Source of the DNA: a virus
Length of the DNA stretch: 24,006 nt
IMG/VR virus record: IMGVR_UViG_3300024999_001369
Coordinates: 1-24,006 of that record
Direction: 5' to 3' (one strand)
Numbering within the stretch: position 1 is the stretch's first letter; every line of letters starts with the position of its first letter. Below are positions 1 through 5,977 of this stretch, in pieces. The notes under the pieces were generated by a model. It did no database searches, was not told the origin of the DNA, and was given only the letters and a program-made list of their open reading frames with translations. The position numbers and the translations under genes were made by a program.

Positions 1-69
1 AGTGTGAATGTTAATGATAGGATTACAGATGAATGGGAATGGGAATTGTTAGATTTTAATTTAATTTAG
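1..69 (+). CDS. C-terminal end of an upstream gene (partial)
   Basis: Frame 1 is open from the window edge to a TAG at 67-69, giving a 22-residue tail rich in Trp, Glu and Asp (it includes DEWEWELLDF). There is no start in the window. The consensus promoter beginning at 93 follows its stop closely, so this gene probably ends a separate transcription unit. The function cannot be judged from so short a tail. Confidence 0.5.
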   Translation, partial: SVNVNDRITDEWEWELLDFNLI

Positions 70-92
70 TGTAGTGTTGTAGTAAATATATC

Positions 93-121
93 TTGACATT
101 GTGGTTAAAGAATGGTAAAAT
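93..121 (+). promoter_or_regulatory. Near-consensus sigma-70/sigma-A promoter P1
   Basis: TTGACA at 93-98, a spacer of exactly 17 bases, then TAAAAT at 116-121. It lies 29 bases upstream of the ATG at 150 and is the likely promoter of the small-gene cluster that follows. The TTG inside this -35 box can be misread as a start codon for the first gene. Confidence 0.85.
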
Positions 122-149
122 AATTGTAGATTGGAAAGGAGAAGATAGT

Positions 150-371
150 ATGAATAAAACAATTGAATTTGAAAATGGAAACAAAATTAAAACAATTAAA
201 TCAAAATCTGATAATATTAGAGGAAATAGAAGTAATATAATAAGTTTCTGGTGTGATAATTGTAATAAGGTACACGAATCTGTTCATATATCAGAAATGA
301 TGTGTCTTGATGATAATAGAGTGATTTGTAGAACAAGTTATAATGGTTTAATTAAACCATATTTTGAATAA
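150..371 (+). CDS. Small unknown protein with a CxxC pair (73 aa)
   Basis: I do not recognise this gene. The start is ATG 150, preceded by AAAGGAGAAG at a suitable distance. A longer reading from TTG 93 would begin inside the -35 box and is rejected. The 73-residue product opens with a charged Lys/Asn-rich stretch. It has a CDNC pair at about residues 35-38, followed by His and later single Cys residues, which could suggest a small metal site, although a complete four-ligand set is not obvious. No signal peptide or membrane segment is visible. It is the first gene after promoter P1, so probably expressed early, as is usual for small accessory phage genes. Confidence 0.7.
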   Translation: MNKTIEFENGNKIKTIKSKSDNIRGNRSNIISFWCDNCNKVHESVHISEMMCLDDNRVICRTSYNGLIKPYFE

Positions 372-406
372 TGTAATAGTAAAATATTAAAAAAGGAGAA
401 GATAAT

Positions 407-682
407 ATGAGAAAAGGACAGAGAGGTAAATTTGTAGGACATGAGAATTATGAAGGATTTTTAAAAGGTGGAGAATTATTTACAGTTAAAGAAATAGATG
501 AATATTTTTCAGAAGATGGAGTATGGTGTTTTGAAGCAAGATTGGATACTGGTGAAACAGAATGGTTATTAAGCAACCAAGTAGAAATGAATACTACTGA
601 AGATGATATAGAAACATTGAGAATATTAGTTAAGAAATATCCAGAACAAGCAAGAAAATTAGTTAATTATTTTATTAAATAG
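407..682 (+). CDS. Small unknown acidic protein (91 aa)
   Basis: I do not recognise this gene. ATG 407 follows AAAAAGGAGAAG with good spacing. The N-terminal half has a beta-rich look (KGQRGKFVGHENY, GGELFTVKEID, FEARLDTGETEWLL), with alternating Gly and hydrophobic positions like a small SH3/KOW-type barrel, although that is only a guess. The last 30 residues look helical and charged (DDIETLRILVKKYPEQARKL). It is probably co-transcribed with the preceding gene from P1, with a 35-base gap. There are no membrane segments. Confidence 0.75.
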   Translation: MRKGQRGKFVGHENYEGFLKGGELFTVKEIDEYFSEDGVWCFEARLDTGETEWLLSNQVEMNTTEDDIETLRILVKKYPEQARKLVNYFIK

Positions 683-703
683 TTAAAGAAGAATAAATAA
701 ACA

Positions 704-788
704 TACCATATATAGTGTTTATAAAATTAATTCAACACTATATATGGTAGTAAAATAAAATCATGACCAAAGATCCATTTTATGTTGA
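704..788 (+). promoter_or_regulatory. Recurrent two-hairpin RNA element, copy A
   Basis: Hairpin 1 is a perfect 16-bp inverted repeat, 704-719 with 734-749, and a 14-nt loop. After an AT-rich linker comes the conserved core TCATGACCAAAGATCC (761-776) followed by TTTTATG. Here the second stem is reduced to CATG (762-765) with TATG (781-784). The same arrangement occurs near 6078, 21322 and 23824. This copy ends just before the ribosome-binding site AAAGGAGG (794-800) of the next gene, so it is in that gene's leader. Hairpin 1 lacks a following T-run, so a simple terminator is not the obvious reading. Confidence 0.75.
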
Positions 789-805
789 AATTAAAGGAGG
801 ATATT

Positions 806-1093
806 ATGAGAAAATTAATAAAGTATGAATGTGAAATATGTAAAAAATTATTTGATTCAGAGCAAGAAGCAATTAAATGTGAAAAACAAGGCAGTGAAGA
901 AATATTAGCACATATAGGAGTAAGAATATTATATAGCAATGATTGGAATGGTGGATTTTGTTGTACTGAAATGGAAATCATAGATGTTGAAGTTTGTGGT
1001 CATTATATTAAATATGAAATAGGATTAGATGGTTGTTTTTATGAATTGTTATTTGGTAATGAAGAATTCAATGATAAATGCAAAATAATTTAA
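806..1093 (+). CDS. Small zinc-finger-like phage protein (95 aa)
   Basis: ATG 806 is chosen because it sits five bases after a perfect AAAGGAGG. The in-frame ATG at 782 lies before that site. Near the N-terminus is YECEICKKLFDSEQEAIKCE, a C-x2-C ... C arrangement close to the treble-clef/C2H2-like segments common in small clostridial phage proteins. Further Cys residues follow in the middle (GGFCC). The rest is beta-rich and unassigned. The role is unknown, and DNA or protein binding through the Cys-rich segment is an inference. Its leader carries copy A of the two-hairpin RNA element, which suggests post-transcriptional or antitermination control. Confidence 0.75.
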   Translation: MRKLIKYECEICKKLFDSEQEAIKCEKQGSEEILAHIGVRILYSNDWNGGFCCTEMEIIDVEVCGHYIKYEIGLDGCFYELLFGNEEFNDKCKII

Positions 1094-1114
1094 TAAAAAA
1101 GGAGAAGAGACAAT

Positions 1115-1597
1115 ATGGGTTTATTTTTAAAATCTTATGATAAACGTAATTATATTTTGGGAAGAAAGTATAATGTAGAATATAAACTTGGTAATGGTAA
1201 AATATGCACATTTTCAAACATATTAGAGAATGTCGATGGAAAGTATTTTTGGTTTTGTAGTGAAAAAGATGGATTATGTGTAATTTTACAAGACAGAGTA
1301 TGTACTATGGTTTGTACGGACAATGATAAAATATTAGAAAGGATAGATAATACATATAAAAATAATCTAAAACAGATTAAAGAAACTTTATTGGATATTG
1401 GAATTGATATAAGAAAAAATAAAGATGAAATGAAATCATTACCAGAAATACTTGAAGAAATATCTACGAAATGGGATGAATTATCTACGGAAGAAAATAA
1501 ATATCTTAACAAATGGATATGTATGAGTATTGCAGGTATAAAAGATGAGAATTATTTAAGAGTATTAATTGATAAAATGAGAAAGGAGAATATTTAA
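1115..1597 (+). CDS. Small protein with a tape-measure-like segment (160 aa)
   Basis: ATG 1115 follows AAAAAAGGAGAAGAG. Residues 1-75 are beta-rich, with several Cys (C31, C48, C55, C63, C67). Residues 80-157 read LLDIGIDIRKNKDEMKSLPE, then ILEEISTKWDELS, then IAGIKDENYLRVLIDKM. This closely follows the helical segment of siphophage tail tape-measure proteins (TP901 type), whose pattern is G-[IV]-x-[IV]-R ... ILEEI-KWD-LS ... IAG-N-L. At 160 residues it cannot itself be a tape measure. It sits among early small genes, not in a tail module, so the likeness may reflect a domain reused elsewhere or capture of a fragment. Function unknown. Confidence 0.75.
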   Translation: MGLFLKSYDKRNYILGRKYNVEYKLGNGKICTFSNILENVDGKYFWFCSEKDGLCVILQDRVCTMVCTDNDKILERIDNTYKNNLKQIKETLLDIGIDIRKNKDEMKSLPEILEEISTKWDELSTEENKYLNKWICMSIAGIKDENYLRVLIDKMRKENI

Positions 1598-1598
1598 T

Positions 1599-2492
1599 TT
1601 GAAATGTTTTTATCATAATGATTTAGATGGTAGATGTGCAGGTTCAATTGTAGCACATTATGAAAATAATTATAATAAAAATGATTATTTTGAAGTAGAT
1701 TATATTATGCAATTACCGTTAGATAAAATCCAAGAAAATGAGAGAGTATATTTTGTTGACTATTCATTTAAGAAAGATACTATTTGGCAATTGGAAGAAA
1801 TTCTAAAGAAAACTAAAGATGTAATATGGATCGACCATCATTTATCTAGTTTTAAACTTGAAGAAGAATTGCCTTGGACAAAAGATATTAAAGGTATTAG
1901 ACAAGATGGAATTAGTGGTGCAGGATTAACATATATGTACTTATATGATTGTGATTTTGAAAATTTACCTTATCATATTAAACTTGTTTCTGATTATGAT
2001 TGTTGGTTATATAAGTATGAACCAGACACTACATATTTTAAAATTGGAATCGAGACAGAACCATATGATGCATTAGATGATGTTTGGGAAGTATTATTTG
2101 ATCATGCATCATATCATGAAGTTAATATATCTAGTAATTATAAGTTATCTATATCATTATTTAATAATATACTTGGAAGAGGTAAAATAATTAAACAATA
2201 TATTGATTCTGAGAATACATTTTATAGAGAACATTATTCTTATGAAACAGAAATTGAAGGATTAAAATGTTTGGTAGTTAATAAGAAAAGTAATTCATGG
2301 GTATTTGGTGATAAGATTAATGAATATCCTTTAGTTATGGTGTGGGTATTTAATGGTATAAAATATTCCTACTCTATATTTAGTGTTGATAAGAATATTG
2401 ATTGTAGTAAAATTGCAGAGAAATATGGTGGAGGTGGTCATAAAGGTGCTGCTGGATTTAGTAGTGATGAATTATTGTTTAAGAAAATTTGA
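1599..2492 (+). CDS. DHH/DHHA1 phosphoesterase, NrnB-like oligoribonuclease or cyclic-nucleotide phosphodiesterase
   Basis: Start is TTG 1599, one base after the previous stop, with AAAGGAG about nine bases upstream. The 297-residue protein has the DHH family motifs in order: HNDLDG at residues 6-11, VDYS at 53-56, IDHH at 78-81, SDYD near 131, and the DHHA1 substrate motif GGGGHKGAAGF near the C-terminus (about 277-287). This set and length fit the NrnB/NrnA group of Mn-dependent enzymes that degrade short RNA/DNA oligonucleotides or pNpN/cyclic dinucleotides, rather than full-length RecJ. In a phage it could recycle nanoRNAs to mononucleotides or remove a nucleotide second messenger. The choice between these is not decided by sequence. 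A second DHH protein (RecJ-like) lies at 12266. It is cytoplasmic, with no membrane segments. Confidence 0.9.
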   Translation: MKCFYHNDLDGRCAGSIVAHYENNYNKNDYFEVDYIMQLPLDKIQENERVYFVDYSFKKDTIWQLEEILKKTKDVIWIDHHLSSFKLEEELPWTKDIKGIRQDGISGAGLTYMYLYDCDFENLPYHIKLVSDYDCWLYKYEPDTTYFKIGIETEPYDALDDVWEVLFDHASYHEVNISSNYKLSISLFNNILGRGKIIKQYIDSENTFYREHYSYETEIEGLKCLVVNKKSNSWVFGDKINEYPLVMVWVFNGIKYSYSIFSVDKNIDCSKIAEKYGGGGHKGAAGFSSDELLFKKI

Positions 2493-2526
2493 ATAATTAT
2501 AATTAAAAAAGGAGAATATAATACAT

Positions 2527-2859
2527 ATGATTACTAACTTACCATGCGGGTGTCCTACCATCCCTATTAATAAATTCATTAATGTTAAAGAAAGATTATT
2601 AGCAGGAGAAACAATTATAATTGACGATCCTCAAATTGACGAATCAGAAATAACTTTCTTTCAGTTAAAAGATGGTAGTGTATTTTCTTTAGTTGTATTT
2701 CCAGATGATACTCAGGGAACTGCTAATTTTTCTATGAAAAGAGCAATTGAAATTTGCAAGGAATTTTGGGATGAAGGATATGATTTTTGTAGTGGAGACC
2801 ATATGAGTTTTGTTGTTAAGGAAGATAAGAAAGATGGAGAGATTGAAAAAGGTAATTAA
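2527..2859 (+). CDS. Unknown protein with N-terminal CxC motif (110 aa)
   Basis: I do not recognise this gene. ATG 2527 follows AAAAAAGGAGAA. The product starts MITNLPCGCPTIPINKFINV, with CGC at residues 7-9, then alternates short strands and turns (ETIIIDDP, SEITFFQLKDGSVFSLVVF). It ends in a helix plus an acidic-basic tail (KEDKKDGEIEKGN). There is only one further Cys pair region (ICKEF, DFCSGDH), so four potential ligands are spread through the protein. It is the last gene before promoter P2, so probably the end of the P1 unit. No membrane segment. Confidence 0.7.
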   Translation: MITNLPCGCPTIPINKFINVKERLLAGETIIIDDPQIDESEITFFQLKDGSVFSLVVFPDDTQGTANFSMKRAIEICKEFWDEGYDFCSGDHMSFVVKEDKKDGEIEKGN

Positions 2860-2873
2860 TTTAAAATTGGTAG

Positions 2874-2902
2874 TTGACAGATGGTAAATATAATGTTATA
2901 CT
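2874..2902 (+). promoter_or_regulatory. Near-consensus promoter P2 of the ligase-TARG1-PARP unit
   Basis: TTGACA at 2874-2879, a 17-base spacer, TATACT at 2897-2902. The expected start of transcription, near 2909, leaves a ~30-base leader before the ligase ATG at 2940. The downstream boundary of the unit is the 15-bp hairpin at 5904-5951. Confidence 0.85.
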
Positions 2903-2939
2903 AAGGAAAGATTAAGAATTGAAAAGGAGAATACATATT

Positions 2940-4208
2940 ATGCAACAAGTATTAAGTGTTGTGAATCAATTAGCAAGCACATCTAGTCGCAATGAAAAAG
3001 AATCCATTCTAAAAAAGAATCAATCTAATGAATTATTAAAGGATGTATTTTATTTTGTGTTTAATCCATATATACTAACTGGCTTATCTACAAAGAAAAT
3101 TAGTAAGAAAACTAAAGAAAAAGGTATTGTATTAAATACTTTTGATGATATGAAAAATTACATCCTCAAACATAATACTGGAACAGATTATGATATTACA
3201 ACAGTACAAAACTTTATCAAAAGTCAACCTAGTGAATTACAAGATTTTTATAAAAAAGTATTCACCAAGGATTTAAAAATAGGTTTAACTTCTAGCACTC
3301 TTAATAAAGTGTATGGTAGTGATTTTATTCCTGAATTTTCTGTAATGTTGGCTAAAAAATACGAAGAACATAATCATAAGATTAAAGGTAATTTTGTAGT
3401 TACTGAAAAACTTGATGGGAATAGAATTGTTGTAGTTAAAGATGACGGTATAGTAAAATCGTTTACCAGACAAGGCAATCAATACGAAGGATTAGAAGAA
3501 ATTGAATCAGATATTATTAATCTACCATTAGACAATGTTGTATTTGATGGAGAATTAATTGCTGATACTCAAGGTAGTACACATGAAATTTATACTGAAA
3601 CTACAAGTAAAGCAAGAAGTAAAGGAGCAAATAAAACAGGTTTAGTATTTCATATTTTTGATATGTTGCCATTGAATGAATTTCAAAAAGGAATATCTAA
3701 AGAAAATTGTGTTGCAAGGAAACAAAAATTATCCAAAGTATTTACTGAATATACTTTATCACATTGTAAAGAAGTTAAACCTTTGTATATTGGCAATGAC
3801 TTAAATAAAGTTAATGAATTAATGAAATTTGCCAATAAACAAAAGTGGGAAGGTTTGATGTGTAATTTGGATAAACCTTATGTTTGTAAAAGGTCAGATT
3901 ATATTTTGAAAGTAAAAGTTATGGATAGTTGTGATTTGGTTGTAACAGGTTTTGAAGAAGGAACAGGTAAAAATGTAGGTAAATTAGGTGCTTTAATTGT
4001 TGATTACAAAGGAAATAAAGTTGGAGTAGGTTCAGGATTTACTGATTATGAGAGAGAGTATATATGGAATAATCAAGATGAATATTTAGGGAGAGTAGTT
4101 GAAATTCAATATTTTGAAGAATCAAAAAATCAAGATGGTGGAATTAGTTTAAGATTCCCTGTATTTAAGGGATTAAGAATAGATAAGACAAAACCATCTT
4201 ATAATTAA
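2940..4208 (+). CDS. ATP-dependent DNA ligase
   Basis: Seals nicks with ATP as adenylate donor. Start ATG 2940 is preceded by AAAAGGAG. The in-frame TTG 2919 lies before that site and is rejected, giving 422 residues. An N-terminal helical domain (about 1-145) contains FTKDLKIGLTSSTLNKVYG (109-126), a stretch typical of T4-like ligases. The nucleotidyltransferase core has motif I EKLDG (nucleophile K157), motif III FDGEL (202-206), motif IV EGLMC (304-308) and motif V LKVK (323-326). An OB-fold follows, with VVTGFEEGTGKNVGKLGALI near 334-353 and RFPVFKGLRIDK near the end. It is the first gene of a three-gene unit with a macrodomain hydrolase and a PARP. Bacterial hosts use NAD-dependent LigA, so an ATP-dependent enzyme beside an NAD-consuming PARP is notable. 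Confidence 0.97.
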   Translation: MQQVLSVVNQLASTSSRNEKESILKKNQSNELLKDVFYFVFNPYILTGLSTKKISKKTKEKGIVLNTFDDMKNYILKHNTGTDYDITTVQNFIKSQPSELQDFYKKVFTKDLKIGLTSSTLNKVYGSDFIPEFSVMLAKKYEEHNHKIKGNFVVTEKLDGNRIVVVKDDGIVKSFTRQGNQYEGLEEIESDIINLPLDNVVFDGELIADTQGSTHEIYTETTSKARSKGANKTGLVFHIFDMLPLNEFQKGISKENCVARKQKLSKVFTEYTLSHCKEVKPLYIGNDLNKVNELMKFANKQKWEGLMCNLDKPYVCKRSDYILKVKVMDSCDLVVTGFEEGTGKNVGKLGALIVDYKGNKVGVGSGFTDYEREYIWNNQDEYLGRVVEIQYFEESKNQDGGISLRFPVFKGLRIDKTKPSYN

Positions 4209-4240
4209 ATAATTAAAACAAAAAAGGAGAAATGATTATT

Positions 4241-4660
4241 ATGATTTTAAACGAAGTACAAAGAGATTTATTTTCAGTACCACATGGTTATTATTTTGCA
4301 CATTGTATTTCAGGTGACTTTGCTTTAGGTGCAGGAATTGCAGTAAAATTTGATGAATTGTATAATATGCGTAAAAAGTTAAAGAATACTGTTGATTATA
4401 TTCCTGATAATTGTGCAATTCTGATTGATAACGTATTTAATCTAGTAACTAAAAGAAAATGTTATCATAAGCCTACATATGCAAGTTTAAGAGAATCATT
4501 AGAAGATATGATTGAGACAATTGAAACATTGGAAATTGAAAAGATTGCAATGCCGATGATAGGATGTGGTCTCGACAAGTTAGATTGGGATATAGTAAAG
4601 GAAATTATTGAAGATGTATTTGAGGATATTGATATTGAAATTTTAGTTTGTTATTTATAG
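4241..4660 (+). CDS. TARG1-type macrodomain ADP-ribosyl hydrolase
   Basis: A 139-residue single macrodomain, likely removing ADP-ribose from modified targets. ATG 4241 is ten bases after AAAAAGGAGA. The ATG at 4232 is only one base from it and is rejected. The N-terminal loop reads HCISGDFALGAGIAVKF (21-37), then LVTKRKCYHKPTYASL (68-83), then MPMIGCGLDKLDW (104-116). From memory these match human TARG1/OARD1 (AHCISxDxxMGAGIAVLF, TKKRASHKPTY, PRIGCGLDRLQW) almost step for step. The catalytic TARG1 pair Lys84/Asp125 corresponds to K71 and D112 here, at the same 41-residue spacing. The macrodomain of DarG antitoxins is also TARG1-like, but no DarT is present. The next gene is a PARP, so this is most simply its eraser. 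Its stop overlaps the PARP ribosome-binding site, suggesting coupled translation. Confidence 0.93.
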   Translation: MILNEVQRDLFSVPHGYYFAHCISGDFALGAGIAVKFDELYNMRKKLKNTVDYIPDNCAILIDNVFNLVTKRKCYHKPTYASLRESLEDMIETIETLEIEKIAMPMIGCGLDKLDWDIVKEIIEDVFEDIDIEILVCYL

Positions 4661-4672
4661 GAGAGTGGATAT

Positions 4673-5887
4673 ATGCAAAATCCATTATATCTAGTTAAGG
4701 TAGAACCTAATGCAAATAATAATAAATATTACGAACTGATACCAGATGGTGAAGATTATTTTATTGCAAAATATGGACGAATTGGTGTAGGTGGATATCA
4801 AACAAAAAGATACCCTATAGGGAAATGGGATTCTACTTTAAAAAGTAAGATACGCAAAGGATATGTAGATCAGTCAAGATTAGTTGCAGAAACTACTATT
4901 GTACCAAACAAGAAAAAGGAATATCTTGATATTAATAATCCTTCCATTGCACAAATAGTAGCAAGATTACAATCAATGGCACGACAAGCAATTAAAGATA
5001 ACTATACTATCAATTCTCAGAATGTAACACAGGCAATGATCGATGAAGCACAATTAATATTAAATAATTTAATCAACACTGATGATATTGAATTATTTAA
5101 TAAGATATTAGTTGATTTGTTTAAAACTATTCCAAGAAAAATGGGAAAAGTTAAAGATTATCTTGCAAAAACAGATAAAGATTATTCTGAAATACTTCAA
5201 AGAGAGCAAGATTTACTTGATGTAATGAAAGGTCAGGTTGTTCAACATTCTATAGTTAAAAATGATGAAAGTGAAGAAGTTACATATGAATCACCTAGTC
5301 AAACGATATTAGAAGTTTTAGGGTTGCAATTTGAAGAAATTAATCCATCTGAAAAAGAATTAATAAAGAAAAATCTTGGTTCAATTAGTGATAAGTTTTA
5401 TCAGGCATGGAAAGTAGTTAATATTAAGACACAAAATAAATTTGATGAATTTATACAAATTAATAATATAAAAGATAATAAATTATTATGGCATGGATCT
5501 CGTTCAGAAAATTGGTGGAGTATTATTAATTCTGGATTAGTTTTAAGACCAGCAGCAAAAACAAACGGCAAAATGTTTGGTTATGGTATTTATTTTGCTC
5601 CAAAAGCACAGAAATCATTTGGTTATACTTCTTATCATGGTTCATATTGGGCAGGAGGAAATTCTAATTCTGCATTTATGAGTTTGTATGATGTTGCATA
5701 TGGCAAACCTTATGACGTTCATTCTTTTGATAGTAAATATTATAATTTTAATTATGAATCATTACAAAAATATTGTAAAGATGCTAATTGTCTACATGCA
5801 CACGCAGGAAGTATGCTTAGAAATGATGAAATTATAGTTTATAAAGAAGAACAAACTACTATTAAATATTTAGTTGAATTAAGATAA
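4673..5887 (+). CDS. PARP2/3-like ADP-ribosyltransferase (WGR, helical regulatory and ART domains)
   Basis: Predicted to transfer ADP-ribose from NAD+ to protein or DNA ends, and probably to form chains. ATG 4673 is seven bases from AGGAGAG. Residues 1-75 form a WGR domain (KYGRIGVGGYQTKRYP at 33-48; STLKSKIRKGYVD at 54-66), the module that senses DNA breaks in PARP1/2/3. Residues ~88-190 look like the PARP helical regulatory domain (FNKILVDLFKTIPRKM at 142-157; ILQREQDLLDVM at 174-185). Residues ~207-404 are the catalytic ART fold: LLWHGSR (H274), MFGYGIYFAPKAQKS (Y307, S315) and NDEIIVY (E386), then IKYLVEL. The His-Tyr-Glu triad of polymerising PARPs is therefore complete. The PARP1 zinc fingers and BRCT are absent, giving the minimal PARP2/3 layout. 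Such proteins are rare in bacteria and phages. It is the third gene of the ligase-TARG1-PARP unit and is followed by a strong hairpin. Confidence 0.94.
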   Translation: MQNPLYLVKVEPNANNNKYYELIPDGEDYFIAKYGRIGVGGYQTKRYPIGKWDSTLKSKIRKGYVDQSRLVAETTIVPNKKKEYLDINNPSIAQIVARLQSMARQAIKDNYTINSQNVTQAMIDEAQLILNNLINTDDIELFNKILVDLFKTIPRKMGKVKDYLAKTDKDYSEILQREQDLLDVMKGQVVQHSIVKNDESEEVTYESPSQTILEVLGLQFEEINPSEKELIKKNLGSISDKFYQAWKVVNIKTQNKFDEFIQINNIKDNKLLWHGSRSENWWSIINSGLVLRPAAKTNGKMFGYGIYFAPKAQKSFGYTSYHGSYWAGGNSNSAFMSLYDVAYGKPYDVHSFDSKYYNFNYESLQKYCKDANCLHAHAGSMLRNDEIIVYKEEQTTIKYLVELR

Positions 5888-5903
5888 TTATTAAGTTTTT
5901 CAT

Positions 5904-5951
5904 TCAAGAGAAAGTTTATATAAAAACCAAAAAATAAATAAACTTTCTCTT
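5904..5951 (+). terminator. 15-bp perfect hairpin closing the PARP unit, overlapping promoter P3
   Basis: CAAGAGAAAGTTTAT (5904-5918) pairs perfectly with 5937-5951, with an 18-nt A-rich loop. There is no T-run directly after the stem, so it may act by RNA structure, by processing or as an atypical terminator. Its right arm ends inside the -35 box of promoter P3 (TTG at 5949-5951). It therefore separates the ligase-TARG1-PARP transcript from the replication operon, and a DNA-level operator role is also possible. Confidence 0.55.
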
Positions 5952-5977
5952 GACAATTATACAGATTGCGAATATAA
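5949..5977 (+). promoter_or_regulatory. Perfect consensus promoter P3 of the replication operon
   Basis: TTGACA at 5949-5954, a 17-base spacer and TATAAT at 5972-5977: both boxes match consensus exactly. Transcription should start near 5984, giving a leader of about 255 nt before the first ATG at 6239. The -35 box overlaps the right arm of the 5904-5951 hairpin. A protein bound to that palindrome would block the promoter. Confidence 0.9.

Noticed and set aside
93-149. TTG 93 as the start of the first small gene
   Set aside because: The TTG is the first half of a TTGACA -35 box with a good -10 17 bases later, and ATG 150 has a strong ribosome-binding site.
704-749. Hairpin 1 of copy A as an ordinary intrinsic terminator
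   Set aside because: No T-run follows, the stem is AT-rich, and the same hairpin recurs with a conserved downstream core in gene leaders.
1150-1512. Minus-strand open frames across the window
   Set aside because: They are shadows of well-supported + strand genes, lack ribosome-binding sites and have low-complexity Ser/Ile/Phe-rich translations.
2919-2939. TTG 2919 as the ligase start
   Set aside because: It lies upstream of the AAAAGGAG site that serves ATG 2940.
4241-5887. DarTG-type toxin-antitoxin (macrodomain as DarG)
   Set aside because: The partner gene has WGR, helical and PARP domains with an H-Y-E triad, not a DarT fold, and the macrodomain lacks the DarG C-terminal domain.
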